Positions 34,106-42,739 of a DNA stretch of 64,000 nt are shown here, piece by piece (positions within the stretch are counted from its first letter, which is position 1; every line of letters starts with the position of its first letter). Below the pieces are notes generated by a model. That model was not told where the DNA came from and searched no databases. It saw only the letters and a list, made by a program, of their open reading frames with translations. A program made the position numbers and the translations under genes. Origin of the DNA: Stentor coeruleus (lineage: Eukaryota > Ciliophora > Heterotrichea > Heterotrichida > Stentoridae); the NCBI GenBank assembly GCA_001970955.1, contig MPUH01000266.1:1-64000 (forward strand). The letters are read 5' to 3'.

Positions 34106-35161
34106 ATGGCAGAACCGATTGAATCGACTATAGAGACTCATTCTGAAGTGAAAAAACATGAAGAAGTCCATTCAACTGAGCATGAACACCCAACTCCAAT
34201 ACATGAGAACCCTGAAAACCCATTAGAAGGAACCATTCATATTGGACCAAATAAAGAACACCAAAAATCCTCAGAGCCTAAAAAAGTTCTTTTACCAAGC
34301 TCAGTTTATGAAAATCTTTATAGTAAATGCCTTGTTGGAGCTGATGATGTTATTAATAATCATACATTCTTACAACCTTTGCATAGACAGATAAAAAATC
34401 AAGGCAAATTCCATGAGACCTTATTGAGCAATTATAATACTGTTACTGGTGATTATGTTAATGATAAAGTGTTTAGGATTTTAGAAAATGATGTAGAAAA
34501 CCCAAAGGTTAATTGGAAGAGTAGAGCTATTGCTGTTAATGATGATGAAATTATGATTACTGGAGGTATAGAAGACTCAACTCAAGTCTTTTTACTTAAT
34601 ATCCATAACCATTCTACAACTGAATTGCCTAATCTTCATATAGGCAGAGAACTCCATTGTATGGCTTGGATTGACTTTTCTCCAGCTGTAATTGGTGGAT
34701 GTTCTATACATGGTCAAGCTTTAGATTCAGTTGAAATCTTTGGTAATGATCTTTGGCATCCAAAAACTCCAATAAATAATAAAAGATATGGTCTAAGTGC
34801 TTGTTCAACTGGTAATAAAACATGGATTTTTGGAGGGGCAAATTCAAGAAACAATCCTATTCTTAAAGCTGAAGTTTACGAAAATGGTTTTTGGACTGAA
34901 ATTAATGCTCATTTGCCTAGAGGATTAGTTGGAATGGGTGCTTTTAAAGTGAAGGATGAAATTTTTATTCTTGGAGGATTTGGTGAAGATGGGAAAAATT
35001 CTAGGAAAGTTTATGTATTCGATACAAAAAAGGAAGAGTTTTCTAAAAGGAAATCTCTGAGCTCTTCAGCTAGTTTTTCTCAAAACCTATGGATACTAAA
35101 GGATAATATGGCCTATGGTTTTAGCTTTAAAGGAAATGAAGTTACTTATAGCTTAGAATAA
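34106..35161 (+). CDS. Kelch-repeat beta-propeller protein
   Basis: 351 residues. A Glu/His-rich N-terminus (about 1-60) is probably disordered. From about residue 135 the sequence shows four to five Kelch-like blades with GG and spaced W/Y: MITGGIEDSTQVFLLN, GGCSIHGQALDSVEIFGNDLW, WIFGGANSRNN, FILGGFGEDGKNSRKVYVFD. Kelch propellers bind protein partners, often as ubiquitin-ligase adaptors or cytoskeletal scaffolds; no BTB or F-box is present, so the role is open. The ATG at 34106 is preceded by ATGACC at 34091, which is out of frame. Confidence 0.8.
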   Translation: MAEPIESTIETHSEVKKHEEVHSTEHEHPTPIHENPENPLEGTIHIGPNKEHQKSSEPKKVLLPSSVYENLYSKCLVGADDVINNHTFLQPLHRQIKNQGKFHETLLSNYNTVTGDYVNDKVFRILENDVENPKVNWKSRAIAVNDDEIMITGGIEDSTQVFLLNIHNHSTTELPNLHIGRELHCMAWIDFSPAVIGGCSIHGQALDSVEIFGNDLWHPKTPINNKRYGLSACSTGNKTWIFGGANSRNNPILKAEVYENGFWTEINAHLPRGLVGMGAFKVKDEIFILGGFGEDGKNSRKVYVFDTKKEEFSKRKSLSSSASFSQNLWILKDNMAYGFSFKGNEVTYSLE

Positions 35162-35319
35162 TATAAGGAATCAAATTCTTAAAGGAAAAAAAGTTTTTAT
35201 TATTAGGTTTTGGGGGGATGTATATGTTTTTAATGTAATATTGGAGATTTAAATGGTTTTTTGTGTGAGAACAAAAAAAGAAGCAAAATTATACAAAAGA
35301 TCCCAAGCCCCCATATTAA

Positions 35320-35673
35320 ATGAAAACAAGATTCGAAGAAACAGCCTTGACATGTGCAATTTGCCTAGGGTCGATAAACATCCAAGGCACTATCAATAGC
35401 TGCAGCCATGATTTCTGCTTCGAATGTATTGAAAAATGGTCACAAACTCAAAACACCTGCCCTCTTTGTATCAAAAGATTTAACAAAATCAAACCAATCC
35501 CTAAACGCCGTGTTTACAACAAACCCAAAGCTATTATTGAAATTGAAGTTCCTTCCAAAGATCAAAACACAACATTCTTATCTATAGCCGAATACCTTTT
35601 TAGATTAGGCTTTGTCCAAGGAAGAGATTTTATCTTTATAACCCATACACGGCAAAGTTCTCAGGATGCTTAA
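35320..35673 (+). CDS. small RING-finger protein (Topors/PHRF1-like RING)
   Basis: 117 residues. The RING starts almost at the N-terminus: CAICLGSI (11-14), CSHDFCFECIEKW, CPLCIKRFNKI, i.e. C3HC4 spacing with the FCFxCIxxW core seen in Topors and PHRF1. The rest is basic, then a short helical tail. A RING this complete implies E3 ubiquitin (or SUMO) ligase activity with an E2. No membrane helix. Plus-strand neighbour is 160 bp upstream. Substrate unknown. Confidence 0.82.
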   Translation: MKTRFEETALTCAICLGSINIQGTINSCSHDFCFECIEKWSQTQNTCPLCIKRFNKIKPIPKRRVYNKPKAIIEIEVPSKDQNTTFLSIAEYLFRLGFVQGRDFIFITHTRQSSQDA

Positions 35674-35753
35674 ATTAATTCATTCTTTAAGCTTTATTAT
35701 AAGCAATCAAACAAATATTTTTATGTATATTATCTTCAATTTTATATTTTGTA

Positions 35754-36368
35754 TTATATATTAGAACTAACACTTTTGCTAAATTCTTCAAAATCGCTGT
35801 CATATTTATAAGCAATGCTGTATGATTTCACAGTCTCTCTTTTCCAAGTATCCCCACTATCATCTTGTGGTGAAAGTTTTTCTTTGATTCTTTTGCAGTT
35901 ATTTGGATGATCTTTAGATTGGATTTCATTTATCAATTTATCTATTAGAATATTTGAAGAAGATTCTTTAATCACTGGCTGTTTATATGCTAGAGGAATG
36001 TATAATAATAAATTAGCTTAGTTAGGACTTTAGATTTAGTAAAAAATATCAGCGGTAGCGAATAATTCTCTTGAAATATCATAGTTAGCAAATACTGAAA
36101 GATTGACTGCTGCAGTTCCTAGCATTCTAATATTTGTTTGATAAGTATTATATAAAGTGAGTACTTTTTTAACTAAATCTTAAAACTGTGAGGGTCATTG
36201 AAAATTTGCAGGATTTGCCTTTGTTGAAAATTAGTTTTTTTGGACTGAGCCTATAATTGCTTGGGTTGGGAATTTGAGGAAATGGATTATAATAGTTGGT
36301 TTGAATATATAAGGAAGAGAGTATAAGACTTCATAAATGATAAACTCTGCTGTGTAAACTTCTTCCAT
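35754..36368 (-). pseudogene. decayed host gene, C2-like protein (tentative)
   Basis: From an ATG at 36368 one frame runs 205 codons to the TAA at 35754, but it is interrupted by six stops (five TAA, one TGA, no TAG). Between stops the composition is protein-like: MEEVYTAEFIIYEVLYSLPY, IRMLGTAAVNLSVFANYD, SYSIAYKYDSDFEEF. A -1/+1 shifted frame in the middle reads LIFNKGKSCKFSM, which together with FLKFPT and LGTAAVNL recalls the C2-like N-terminus of MAP10-type microtubule proteins; this link is weak. No 15/16-nt GT-AG intron removes the stops. The last 73 codons alone are an open frame without ATG. Best explained as a pseudogene. Confidence 0.5.
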
Positions 36369-36437
36369 TTTGTATTATTAGTATTAGTTAGGAATTATCG
36401 CTTGACTATTGTCCAGCCCTTGTTCATTTTGTATTAT
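36366..36437. repeat. 42-bp dispersed repeat flanked by 13-bp direct repeats
   Basis: The 42 bp at 36380-36421 recur exactly at 41590-41631 in the same orientation. Here they are bracketed by a perfect 13-bp direct repeat, cattttgtattat, at 36366-36378 and 36425-36437. This is the layout of an inserted fragment with duplicated target. It lies between the decayed gene and the start of the next plus-strand gene. Confidence 0.85.
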
Positions 36438-36492
36438 AATTGATCATCGAAATCCTATTAAAACCCGCTTTATGTTGCATATAATATAAAAA

Positions 36493-36921
36493 ATGTCAAG
36501 AGACATTTACAACACTTTTCGAAGCATGAACGATTTTAAAGCGGGAGGGATCTCAGAAACCATTTCAGCAGCATTTGGTAATCCTGTACCACCACAAAAG
36601 CCTTCATCAACAAATAGTTCATTTGTAAAGCGCCTTACAAATTTAAAAGAAAATGCAATTGGAAAAGACTTGTTTTTGACTGAAGCAGAAATGAATGAAA
36701 TTGAAGATCAAATGGCATCACAAAGTTATTCAGCAATGTCATATGAAGAGATGATAAAAGAAGTTGATAGTATGAAATCTTCTATGAAGAGTAAAGATGA
36801 TGATATTGCTGAGTTAAGAAGAAGATTAAATAAGTGTCAGAGTGAATTAGATGTTAGAGAAGCTGGGCTTAATGGGATAGATAAGAGTTTGCGTGATATT
36901 TATAAACAAGTGGATGATTAA
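36493..36921 (+). CDS. small coiled-coil protein, unknown
   Basis: 142 residues, not recognised. The N-terminal half is polar with a short Pro segment (GNPVPPQKPSS). From about residue 65 it is a continuous charged helix with heptad-like spacing (EEMIKEVDSMKSSMKSKDDD, ELRRRLNKCQSELDVRE), so probably a coiled-coil dimer. No signal peptide or membrane helix. The start lies 55 bp after the 13-bp direct repeat of the inserted 42-bp fragment, so that insertion is inside its putative promoter. Confidence 0.65.
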   Translation: MSRDIYNTFRSMNDFKAGGISETISAAFGNPVPPQKPSSTNSSFVKRLTNLKENAIGKDLFLTEAEMNEIEDQMASQSYSAMSYEEMIKEVDSMKSSMKSKDDDIAELRRRLNKCQSELDVREAGLNGIDKSLRDIYKQVDD

Positions 36922-37460
36922 GTTTATGGTTAAGTGTAGAATTAGATAATTTTAGGGATTTTATATGAGGAATGTTGGTTTAATAGAGATTTTATAAAAT
37001 TTTCAAAGATTTTTATGAGAAAATACAATACTCTGATAGTTTTTATTAGATGATATTTTTTTGATATAGATATAAATGGATATATTATAAATAAACATTT
37101 CATGGCAATGTAGATGTTGAGATATCTAAAAAAGTGAAGTTGTTTTTAAATAACCCCTTTAAGATAAACTCAGAATTATAGATTATTTTTGTTAATACAG
37201 AATAATTTACAAGAAAAAGACGCAGTAGATCTTTTTAAATATTAGACTAAGTTATGCATGTCAGAAATTTTGTTAGAAAAATTTATAAATTCTTTTGAAC
37301 TTTGTTAAAATATAAAGAAAACTATTAGAATTGTTTATATGAAGCTAATAATTATATTAGAATTAAATTTTTATTGTAATATGATTTTAATCCAATTTTG
37401 TATTAGAAAATATTTTAAAGTATTTGATTACTTTTACTGATATGATATAATATAATATAA
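36922..37460. other. intergenic, nothing recognised
   Basis: About 540 bp of AT-rich sequence between two plus-strand genes; G-richer on the left. No repeat, ORF or RNA gene seen. Confidence 0.55.
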
Positions 37461-38489
37461 ATGGATTCATCAAGAGATTACATTGAGCTAATAAAATCAA
37501 CATTTCATGGTCCTGAAAGCGTTGAGACTCCTGAGAAGCTGAAAACGTTTCTAGATGATTCTTTTCAATCAAGTCCAGATTCGTATATTTCGTTATTAAA
37601 TGCAATTCAAAATGCTATTGAAGCCCATAATTCTATAACTCATGCAGAACACTTTGAGGAAATAATTCATAATTTTCATTCACTATCTACCCAGTCTCAG
37701 GGTCTTGCTACAGAGTTCAATGACTTGAAAAATAATGAAAGGGATTTGCCAGCAATATATTTATCTAAAAAAGAACAGCATCATGAGGAAACTAAAAAGG
37801 TAGATTCAAATAAAGAAAAAGAGCTTAAGGAAGAAATTCAAAATAAAATTTCATCCTTTACACCAATTCTAATTAAGGTTCAAGATGATTTATGCTCGTT
37901 AAATAAATCAAGTATAAATGAAATTTCTGCCTTTAAAAATCCTCCAGCTTCTGTGAAATTTGTCTTAGAATTGATATGTATTATGCTTCATTGTCCGCAG
38001 TCAGGCGTTGAAAAACACTCTTGCATAAAGCGACCTAATTTCCTAAACGAAATGATGTGTTACGATAAAGATAACATTAATCAAGCTTTATATAATAAAG
38101 TTCAGAAAAAGATCAAAGAACATCCAAATATTACAGAAGAAAGTATACAGAAATCAAGTAAAGCTTGTTTAGGTCTTTATATATGGGTTGTATCTATGAT
38201 AAAATACTATGAATTTTCAAAAGAGATAAATGCTTTAAAAATGCAATTAGAAAGCATAGGGACTGAAGCTAAAAGTCATGATGAGCATAAAGAAGAAGTT
38301 AAAGTGCAGGATAAAGAATCTAAAAAAACACCACATATTTATGAGGTGAATTCTCCAGAACTTAGTAGAGCTTTAGCACCAATTATAGATAGAGAAAATG
38401 AAATATATGTATTTGTGCAGGGTATTAATAAACAGATATCAGAGATTGATTTAGTAAGAGAAGCTATAGTTTATGGTTTAAATACTTAA
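37461..38489 (+). CDS. free-standing dynein-stalk (microtubule-binding) domain protein
   Basis: 342 residues. Residues about 135-265 match the stalk and microtubule-binding domain of axonemal dynein heavy chains: helix with SLNKSSINEISAFKNPPASV (dynein: EIKSMKNPP), a short loop, RPNFLNEMMCYDKDNI (dynein: DxNFLxxLxxYDKDNI), then SSKACLGLYIWVVSMIKYYE (dynein: SxAAxGLCxWVxAM). Helices on both sides could form the antiparallel stalk. No AAA+ modules exist in this ORF or next to it. N-terminal (1-125) and C-terminal (285-342) parts are unrecognised. Microtubule binding without a motor is inferred. Confidence 0.85.
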   Translation: MDSSRDYIELIKSTFHGPESVETPEKLKTFLDDSFQSSPDSYISLLNAIQNAIEAHNSITHAEHFEEIIHNFHSLSTQSQGLATEFNDLKNNERDLPAIYLSKKEQHHEETKKVDSNKEKELKEEIQNKISSFTPILIKVQDDLCSLNKSSINEISAFKNPPASVKFVLELICIMLHCPQSGVEKHSCIKRPNFLNEMMCYDKDNINQALYNKVQKKIKEHPNITEESIQKSSKACLGLYIWVVSMIKYYEFSKEINALKMQLESIGTEAKSHDEHKEEVKVQDKESKKTPHIYEVNSPELSRALAPIIDRENEIYVFVQGINKQISEIDLVREAIVYGLNT

Positions 38490-39135
38490 TTTAAATCATC
38501 CTCAGCTATGATTGCTGAGATTTAAGGGATTAGGTGTTAGAAATTTCATATTATATTTTAGATAGATAGTTAGGAGGAAAAAATAAGTATAAATTATTAT
38601 TTGGAAAAATTTTTGCAGGATGATGCTAATAGTTTTAGCTTTTAGATAGGGTAGGATATATTAATTTTATAGTTTGTTATGTAATAGTGTGATAAATATA
38701 TAGTATTATAATAAAATGATAATACTTTTTTGAAACCGTGGTAAAATTATCCTGTTCTAATTCATCAAAGTTTTTCAGATAATAAATTGCTGGTTTGTCG
38801 TTAAAAAACGATTTATTTTGACTCGAAAAATGAATAATTAAGCTAATGTTTTTAAATTTAAGAAATCTTCAAAACTTAGCATATAATCGCAAATAAAACC
38901 TTCGCAATATTATCAAATACTTTAAACCCAAATAGTAAATTACTTTCAAATTACTATATAAAAAATATCCAAAAAGAAAATCCACCATATCCAAAAAGCA
39001 ATCTTTAAACAAAATGTTATTATAAACCCTGTAGTTAAAATTTGTTTTAAAACATAATTTTAGTCCTAGTAATATATTATATATCATTTAAACAAACCAA
39101 TTTGCTTATTATGTCACGAAGCTAAAAATATTTTT
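38490..39135. other. intergenic with small 3' hairpin
   Basis: About 645 bp. Shortly after the dynein-stalk gene's stop there is a 6-bp inverted repeat (CTCAGC...GCTGAG, near 38500-38519), possibly an mRNA 3' hairpin. The rest is AT-rich; the antisense frame at 38869-39087 looks random. Confidence 0.45.
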
Positions 39136-39438
39136 ATGGTTGATATAAATATGAGTAATAATGCTAAATCTTTAGCAAAGCTTCCAAGCCTTAAAGGTTT
39201 ACAAATACAAAACAGCCTATCGAAGAAAATTTGTATTAAAATCTCCAAGCCTACTTTAGGAGTTAAAATCAGAAAAAATCTTACAAATAATCAAGTTATT
39301 AAAAGAAAATCACAAATGGGCCATATAAACAACCTAATCAGAGAAAATCTTTCCCCAATTGAGTATAAAAACCTTTCTTTTATCCAAGGTGAAGAAGAGG
39401 ACTTTGAAAAACTTATACAAACACTTAATCTAAAATAA
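39136..39438 (+). CDS. small basic protein, unknown
   Basis: 100 residues, not recognised; an internal ATG at codon 6 is an equally possible start. Rich in Lys, Leu, Ile and Asn, with an acidic C-terminus (GEEEDFEKLIQTLNLK). No membrane helix or motif. Composition is more protein-like than surrounding flank and it is followed by typical 3' sequence, but as an orphan it is a moderate call. Confidence 0.45.
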   Translation: MVDINMSNNAKSLAKLPSLKGLQIQNSLSKKICIKISKPTLGVKIRKNLTNNQVIKRKSQMGHINNLIRENLSPIEYKNLSFIQGEEEDFEKLIQTLNLK

Positions 39439-39515
39439 TCGATTTTTTTTATCGGGTCTTAAGAATTAATAAGTATTTATACTTTAGTGTATTTAAATCA
39501 TAGGGATTTTAGTAA

Positions 39516-39673
39516 TTTTGGTATTATGATTACGACTATTATAATCTTAGATGCAGGATTTTTTTTATAAAATTGGTTTTTAAGTAGATAATTCTTTTGG
39601 TATTATGATTACGACTATTATAATCTTAGATGCAGGATTTTTTTTATAAAATTGGTTTTTAAGTAGATAATTC
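39516..39673. repeat. perfect 79-bp tandem duplication
   Basis: 39516-39594 and 39595-39673 are identical 79-bp units, head to tail, including an 8-T run. The lack of any difference means the duplication is recent or an assembly artefact. It lies in the 3' flank of the 100-residue ORF; the rest of 39439-39910 shows nothing else. Confidence 0.9.
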
Positions 39674-39910
39674 GTGAAATTTTTATCATATTCTCTCAGA
39701 ATCGATTGATATTAATGAACTGATTATAATAAAAACATTCTTATATCTTATCTGTACAAATGAATTGAAATATTCTATTTAAAAGTCAAATATTTACAAG
39801 TAAAAAGCATTCTAAAAAAATATTAAGCAAATCCATAGATTTCAATTAATTATCATCGAACACCTAAATTAAGTTCAAAATATATCATAAAATACTTTCT
39901 AATCAGGCTT

Positions 39911-40220
39911 ATGACTATTAATTTGTAACCCAAGATAAAGAAAATGGGTTCTATATAAAGAAAGTACCCATAACACTTCTAGAAATAAATACCCAGTTTG
40001 CTATGAACACCATAAGAACTTCAAAACATGCCTAAAGCAAGCTGGATTCTTCAAGAAAAACAAGGTGAGCATAAGACTTGCCTCCATTATCTTGACACTA
40101 AAGAAAAGAAATACTAAAGAACTCCTCAGCCAAGTAAAGAGTCACATAATTAGCGACAATGAGTGGTTTAAAATACCGAATCTGCCCAAAGTAAGAAATC
40201 ATAGGACAAACAAACCTTGA
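39911..40220 (+). CDS. possible small Lys-rich protein with a 16-nt intron
   Basis: This stretch is visibly richer in G/C than its flanks. The ATG at 39911 opens 14 nt, then a 16-nt GTAACCCAAGATAAAG (39925-39940) would be an intron, after which the frame is open to TGA at 40218-40220: 97 residues, with KYPVCYEHHKNF, KTCLKQAGFFKKNK and NEWFKIPNLPK. A second frame is also open for part of it, which weakens the case. Unrecognised protein; a decayed gene fragment is the main alternative. The following 165 bp are A/C-rich flank. Confidence 0.4.
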
Positions 40221-40385
40221 TCGGACAAGGTTTAAACCATGCTAAATATCAAAAACAACACATTATAAATTTGTATATCTAAATCATCAACTTTAAGCAT
40301 AAAATCACTAATTTATTAAGAGAGAAAAAAAAATATAAACCATCCAAAAAATCACATCAACTCATAAAAATCTTATTATTCCTAA

Positions 40386-41147
40386 TTATTCCTGAATACT
40401 TTCGTATTTTTTTAACCTCAGAATCTCAGTCCTAAGTCCTCTATTCCTACAAAAGTTGAAATAGTCCTTATAAACTTGCAAAATCAGTTTCGAAATCTCA
40501 TCACAAGCAATTTTATATTTATCCGGGTATTTTGAACTGACACACAAATGTAAATTTTCATTACTCTCTTCTTTAGTAGCCCCTTCTTTAAACCCAGATC
40601 CTTTCCCACGTAATCTAAGTTTAACAAAATCATGCATTTTCCCATTTCCTAACCCTTTCGAGCATATTTCCCCAATTTTCTTCATATTATTTCCTTTAGG
40701 TCCAATAAGCCTTCTAGCAACCTGAAAATCTTTATCATTTTCTATTTGAATTTCAAACCTACAAGTATATTTTGCATTTGGTTCTGTCATATAAGCATTT
40801 TGACATGTTTCATATGATACTAAAAGGTAACATGAAACAAAACTCAAATATTTGTTGTTTAAGGTTTTTTGGGCAAAATATGCAGAAACTGGGTCACAAA
40901 ATGTAACAAATGCCACGTTGTTTTGGAGTTTGAAGTCGCTAAGTTCTCCATAAAAACTTAGGACTTTGTTTAAATCTTCATGACATAATTGATAGTTTTC
41001 ACCATTTTCTGAATTTATTTCGATTTTTAAGGATCCTTCCATTGGTAAGTCCTGATTCATCATTTCTTCAATGATGCTGTCACGGAGATTTTGGTCTTTG
41101 ATAAGATCCCTGACGGATTTTTTTGTACCTTTCTGATAGTTGGACAT
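40386..41147 (-). CDS. RRM-like and KH-domain RNA-binding protein
   Basis: 253 residues. Residues about 40-115 look like an RRM-type fold (LNKVLSFYGELSDFKLQNN, VAFVTFCDPVSAYFAQKTL). Residues about 125-235 are a type I KH domain: FQVARRLIGPKGNNMKKI contains the GxxG loop (G-P-K-G), then VKLRLRGKGSGFKEG and LHLCVSSKYPDKYKIACDEI. The LRGKGSGFKEG extension is typical of the SF1/KHDC4 kind of KH protein common in ciliates. Binds single-stranded RNA by family; target unknown. The C-terminus is basic. Confidence 0.85.
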   Translation of the reverse strand: MSNYQKGTKKSVRDLIKDQNLRDSIIEEMMNQDLPMEGSLKIEINSENGENYQLCHEDLNKVLSFYGELSDFKLQNNVAFVTFCDPVSAYFAQKTLNNKYLSFVSCYLLVSYETCQNAYMTEPNAKYTCRFEIQIENDKDFQVARRLIGPKGNNMKKIGEICSKGLGNGKMHDFVKLRLRGKGSGFKEGATKEESNENLHLCVSSKYPDKYKIACDEISKLILQVYKDYFNFCRNRGLRTEILRLKKYESIQE

Positions 41148-41743
41148 TTGAATTTAAATATGAAAGAAAAATATGAAATAAAAATGAAAGGATGATGGGG
41201 TGGAAGATTTAAGACTATGTGGGTTTTAGATATTATTGGATAAATTGGAGGCTTTTTTGTAGAGTTATTGTGTGGATTTAGATATGGAGTTGGGTTTTAG
41301 GAAATACTTGATTGAGAAAAAAATTTGTATTTTTGATGAGAAAATTGTTAATATGATAGGAAAAATAAAGGATTAGATGATTAAATTGGGTTTTTTGTAT
41401 TGGGTGTAATGCAATTGTAGTTTTAGGGTTAAATTATGATAAATGCTGGAAATTAAAGAGAAGATTAGAAAATTAGAAAGAGTTTTTAGGATTGATAAAA
41501 GGATAGGGTTAGAATTGAAATTATTTTTTAAACTTAGTTATACAGTTATAGTTTTGATTATTTTGTATCTTAGCAAACTCGAACTCATAAGTATTAGTTA
41601 GGAATTATCGCTTGACTATTGTCCAGCCCTTTGATACTCTTAAAATTGTGTTGTTAATATCTTCTTCAATAGTCGATATGAAATTTAATATAAAACTTTT
41701 CACTCACTTAACACTTTAGTTATAATAATCATTTACGTCTACT
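41148..41743. other. intergenic with repeat copy and possible gene remnant
   Basis: The left half is G-rich 5' flank of the KH gene. The second copy of the 42-bp repeat is at 41590-41631. On the minus strand around 41530-41690 there is a protein-like reading (STIEEDINN, RVSKGWTIVKR, TYEFEFAKIQNNQNY) interrupted by one TAA inside the repeat, possibly the relic from which the other copy came. Confidence 0.45.
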
Positions 41744-42400
41744 TTAAAATTGTGCTAAAAAGCTTCTAAATCCAAAGGTACTAAGAAGCAACGCGTTCTC
41801 AAATACATCAAATTTAACCTTAAATTCTTCTAATGGAATTTTATCTTTGTTATCAGAAAGGAGTTTAATAAATTGTTGTTTTGCTCTTAGTGATTTAGCA
41901 TTTAATACTCTTGCATACAATTCAATTTTACGTCGATTTTCAGGTGGTTCATTATTGTTATTAACAAGCATTGGAAGTCTTACAATTGTAATTTTTTTGA
42001 GAATTTCAAATAAATCTTCTATACAAGATTGATCTATAACTTTTAAGTTTTCAGAATCATATATTTCAAAAAGAAGTCTGGCCTTTGTTCGGATTTGTCC
42101 TAAGCTTAATAATATTCCTAAGATAAGTAGTTCTTTTGTATTTATGCATTGGTTCTCATTTGTAAAAGTATCGTAAAAAGCTTCTAGTTCAGGGCAATTC
42201 CGATAGTTTTTTGATTTGATTCCAAGCTCTGCAACTATGTTATCCCATTGGAATTTATTAATTTCTCTGTTTTCTGAATACCTTCTAATAACATAATCAA
42301 CTTTTATGCAATTCAATCCTGCATACTCTAATTGTAGCTCCATATCAGCAATAATCTTGTCTTCACGACTCAGTTCAACATGACTCTGCAAACATCCCAT
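41744..42400 (-). CDS. N-acylated EF-hand-like (calcineurin B-like) protein
   Basis: 218 residues beginning MGCLQSHVELS: Gly2 and Cys3 predict myristoylation and palmitoylation. The body has the spacing of calcineurin-B/NCS proteins (LLILGILLSLGQIRTKARLL, FEIYDSENLKVIDQSCIEDLF), but the loops lack a full set of Ca2+ ligands, so calcium binding may be lost. It is probably a membrane-attached adaptor. Its gene starts 340 bp from the divergent syntaxin gene. Family assignment is moderate; the acylation motif is plain. Confidence 0.65.
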   Translation of the reverse strand: MGCLQSHVELSREDKIIADMELQLEYAGLNCIKVDYVIRRYSENREINKFQWDNIVAELGIKSKNYRNCPELEAFYDTFTNENQCINTKELLILGILLSLGQIRTKARLLFEIYDSENLKVIDQSCIEDLFEILKKITIVRLPMLVNNNNEPPENRRKIELYARVLNAKSLRAKQQFIKLLSDNKDKIPLEEFKVKFDVFENALLLSTFGFRSFLAQF

Positions 42401-42739
42401 ATTAAATTTTTAATAAAAACGTATCATTTTATCTTATTTGTGGCATATTTTATGGTATATAAACTTTTCCAATCTCATCCTAATATACAACTCAAAATAA
42501 ATTAACTCCTCCAAGCATAATCCTCCAAACTAAACCTTAAAAAATCTCAACCTCATTAAAAATTCTAAAAAGTTTCCCTTATAAAAAATCTCCAAATTCC
42601 AACAAAAAATCCAAAGTTATCCATTAAAAGGCAATCCTTATATCAACATCTTATTATCCAAATAAAAAATCTATTCTAAAGCCCTCCTTCTCCATATAAA
42701 ACCAAACTATCTCACCTTAAAAATTTTAAAATAATATAT
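42401..42739. promoter_or_regulatory. divergent promoter region, G-depleted
   Basis: About 340 bp between divergent starts. 42541-42720 holds about 5 G and 44 C on the plus strand, the 5'-flank composition of the syntaxin gene. No specific promoter motif can be named. Confidence 0.4.
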
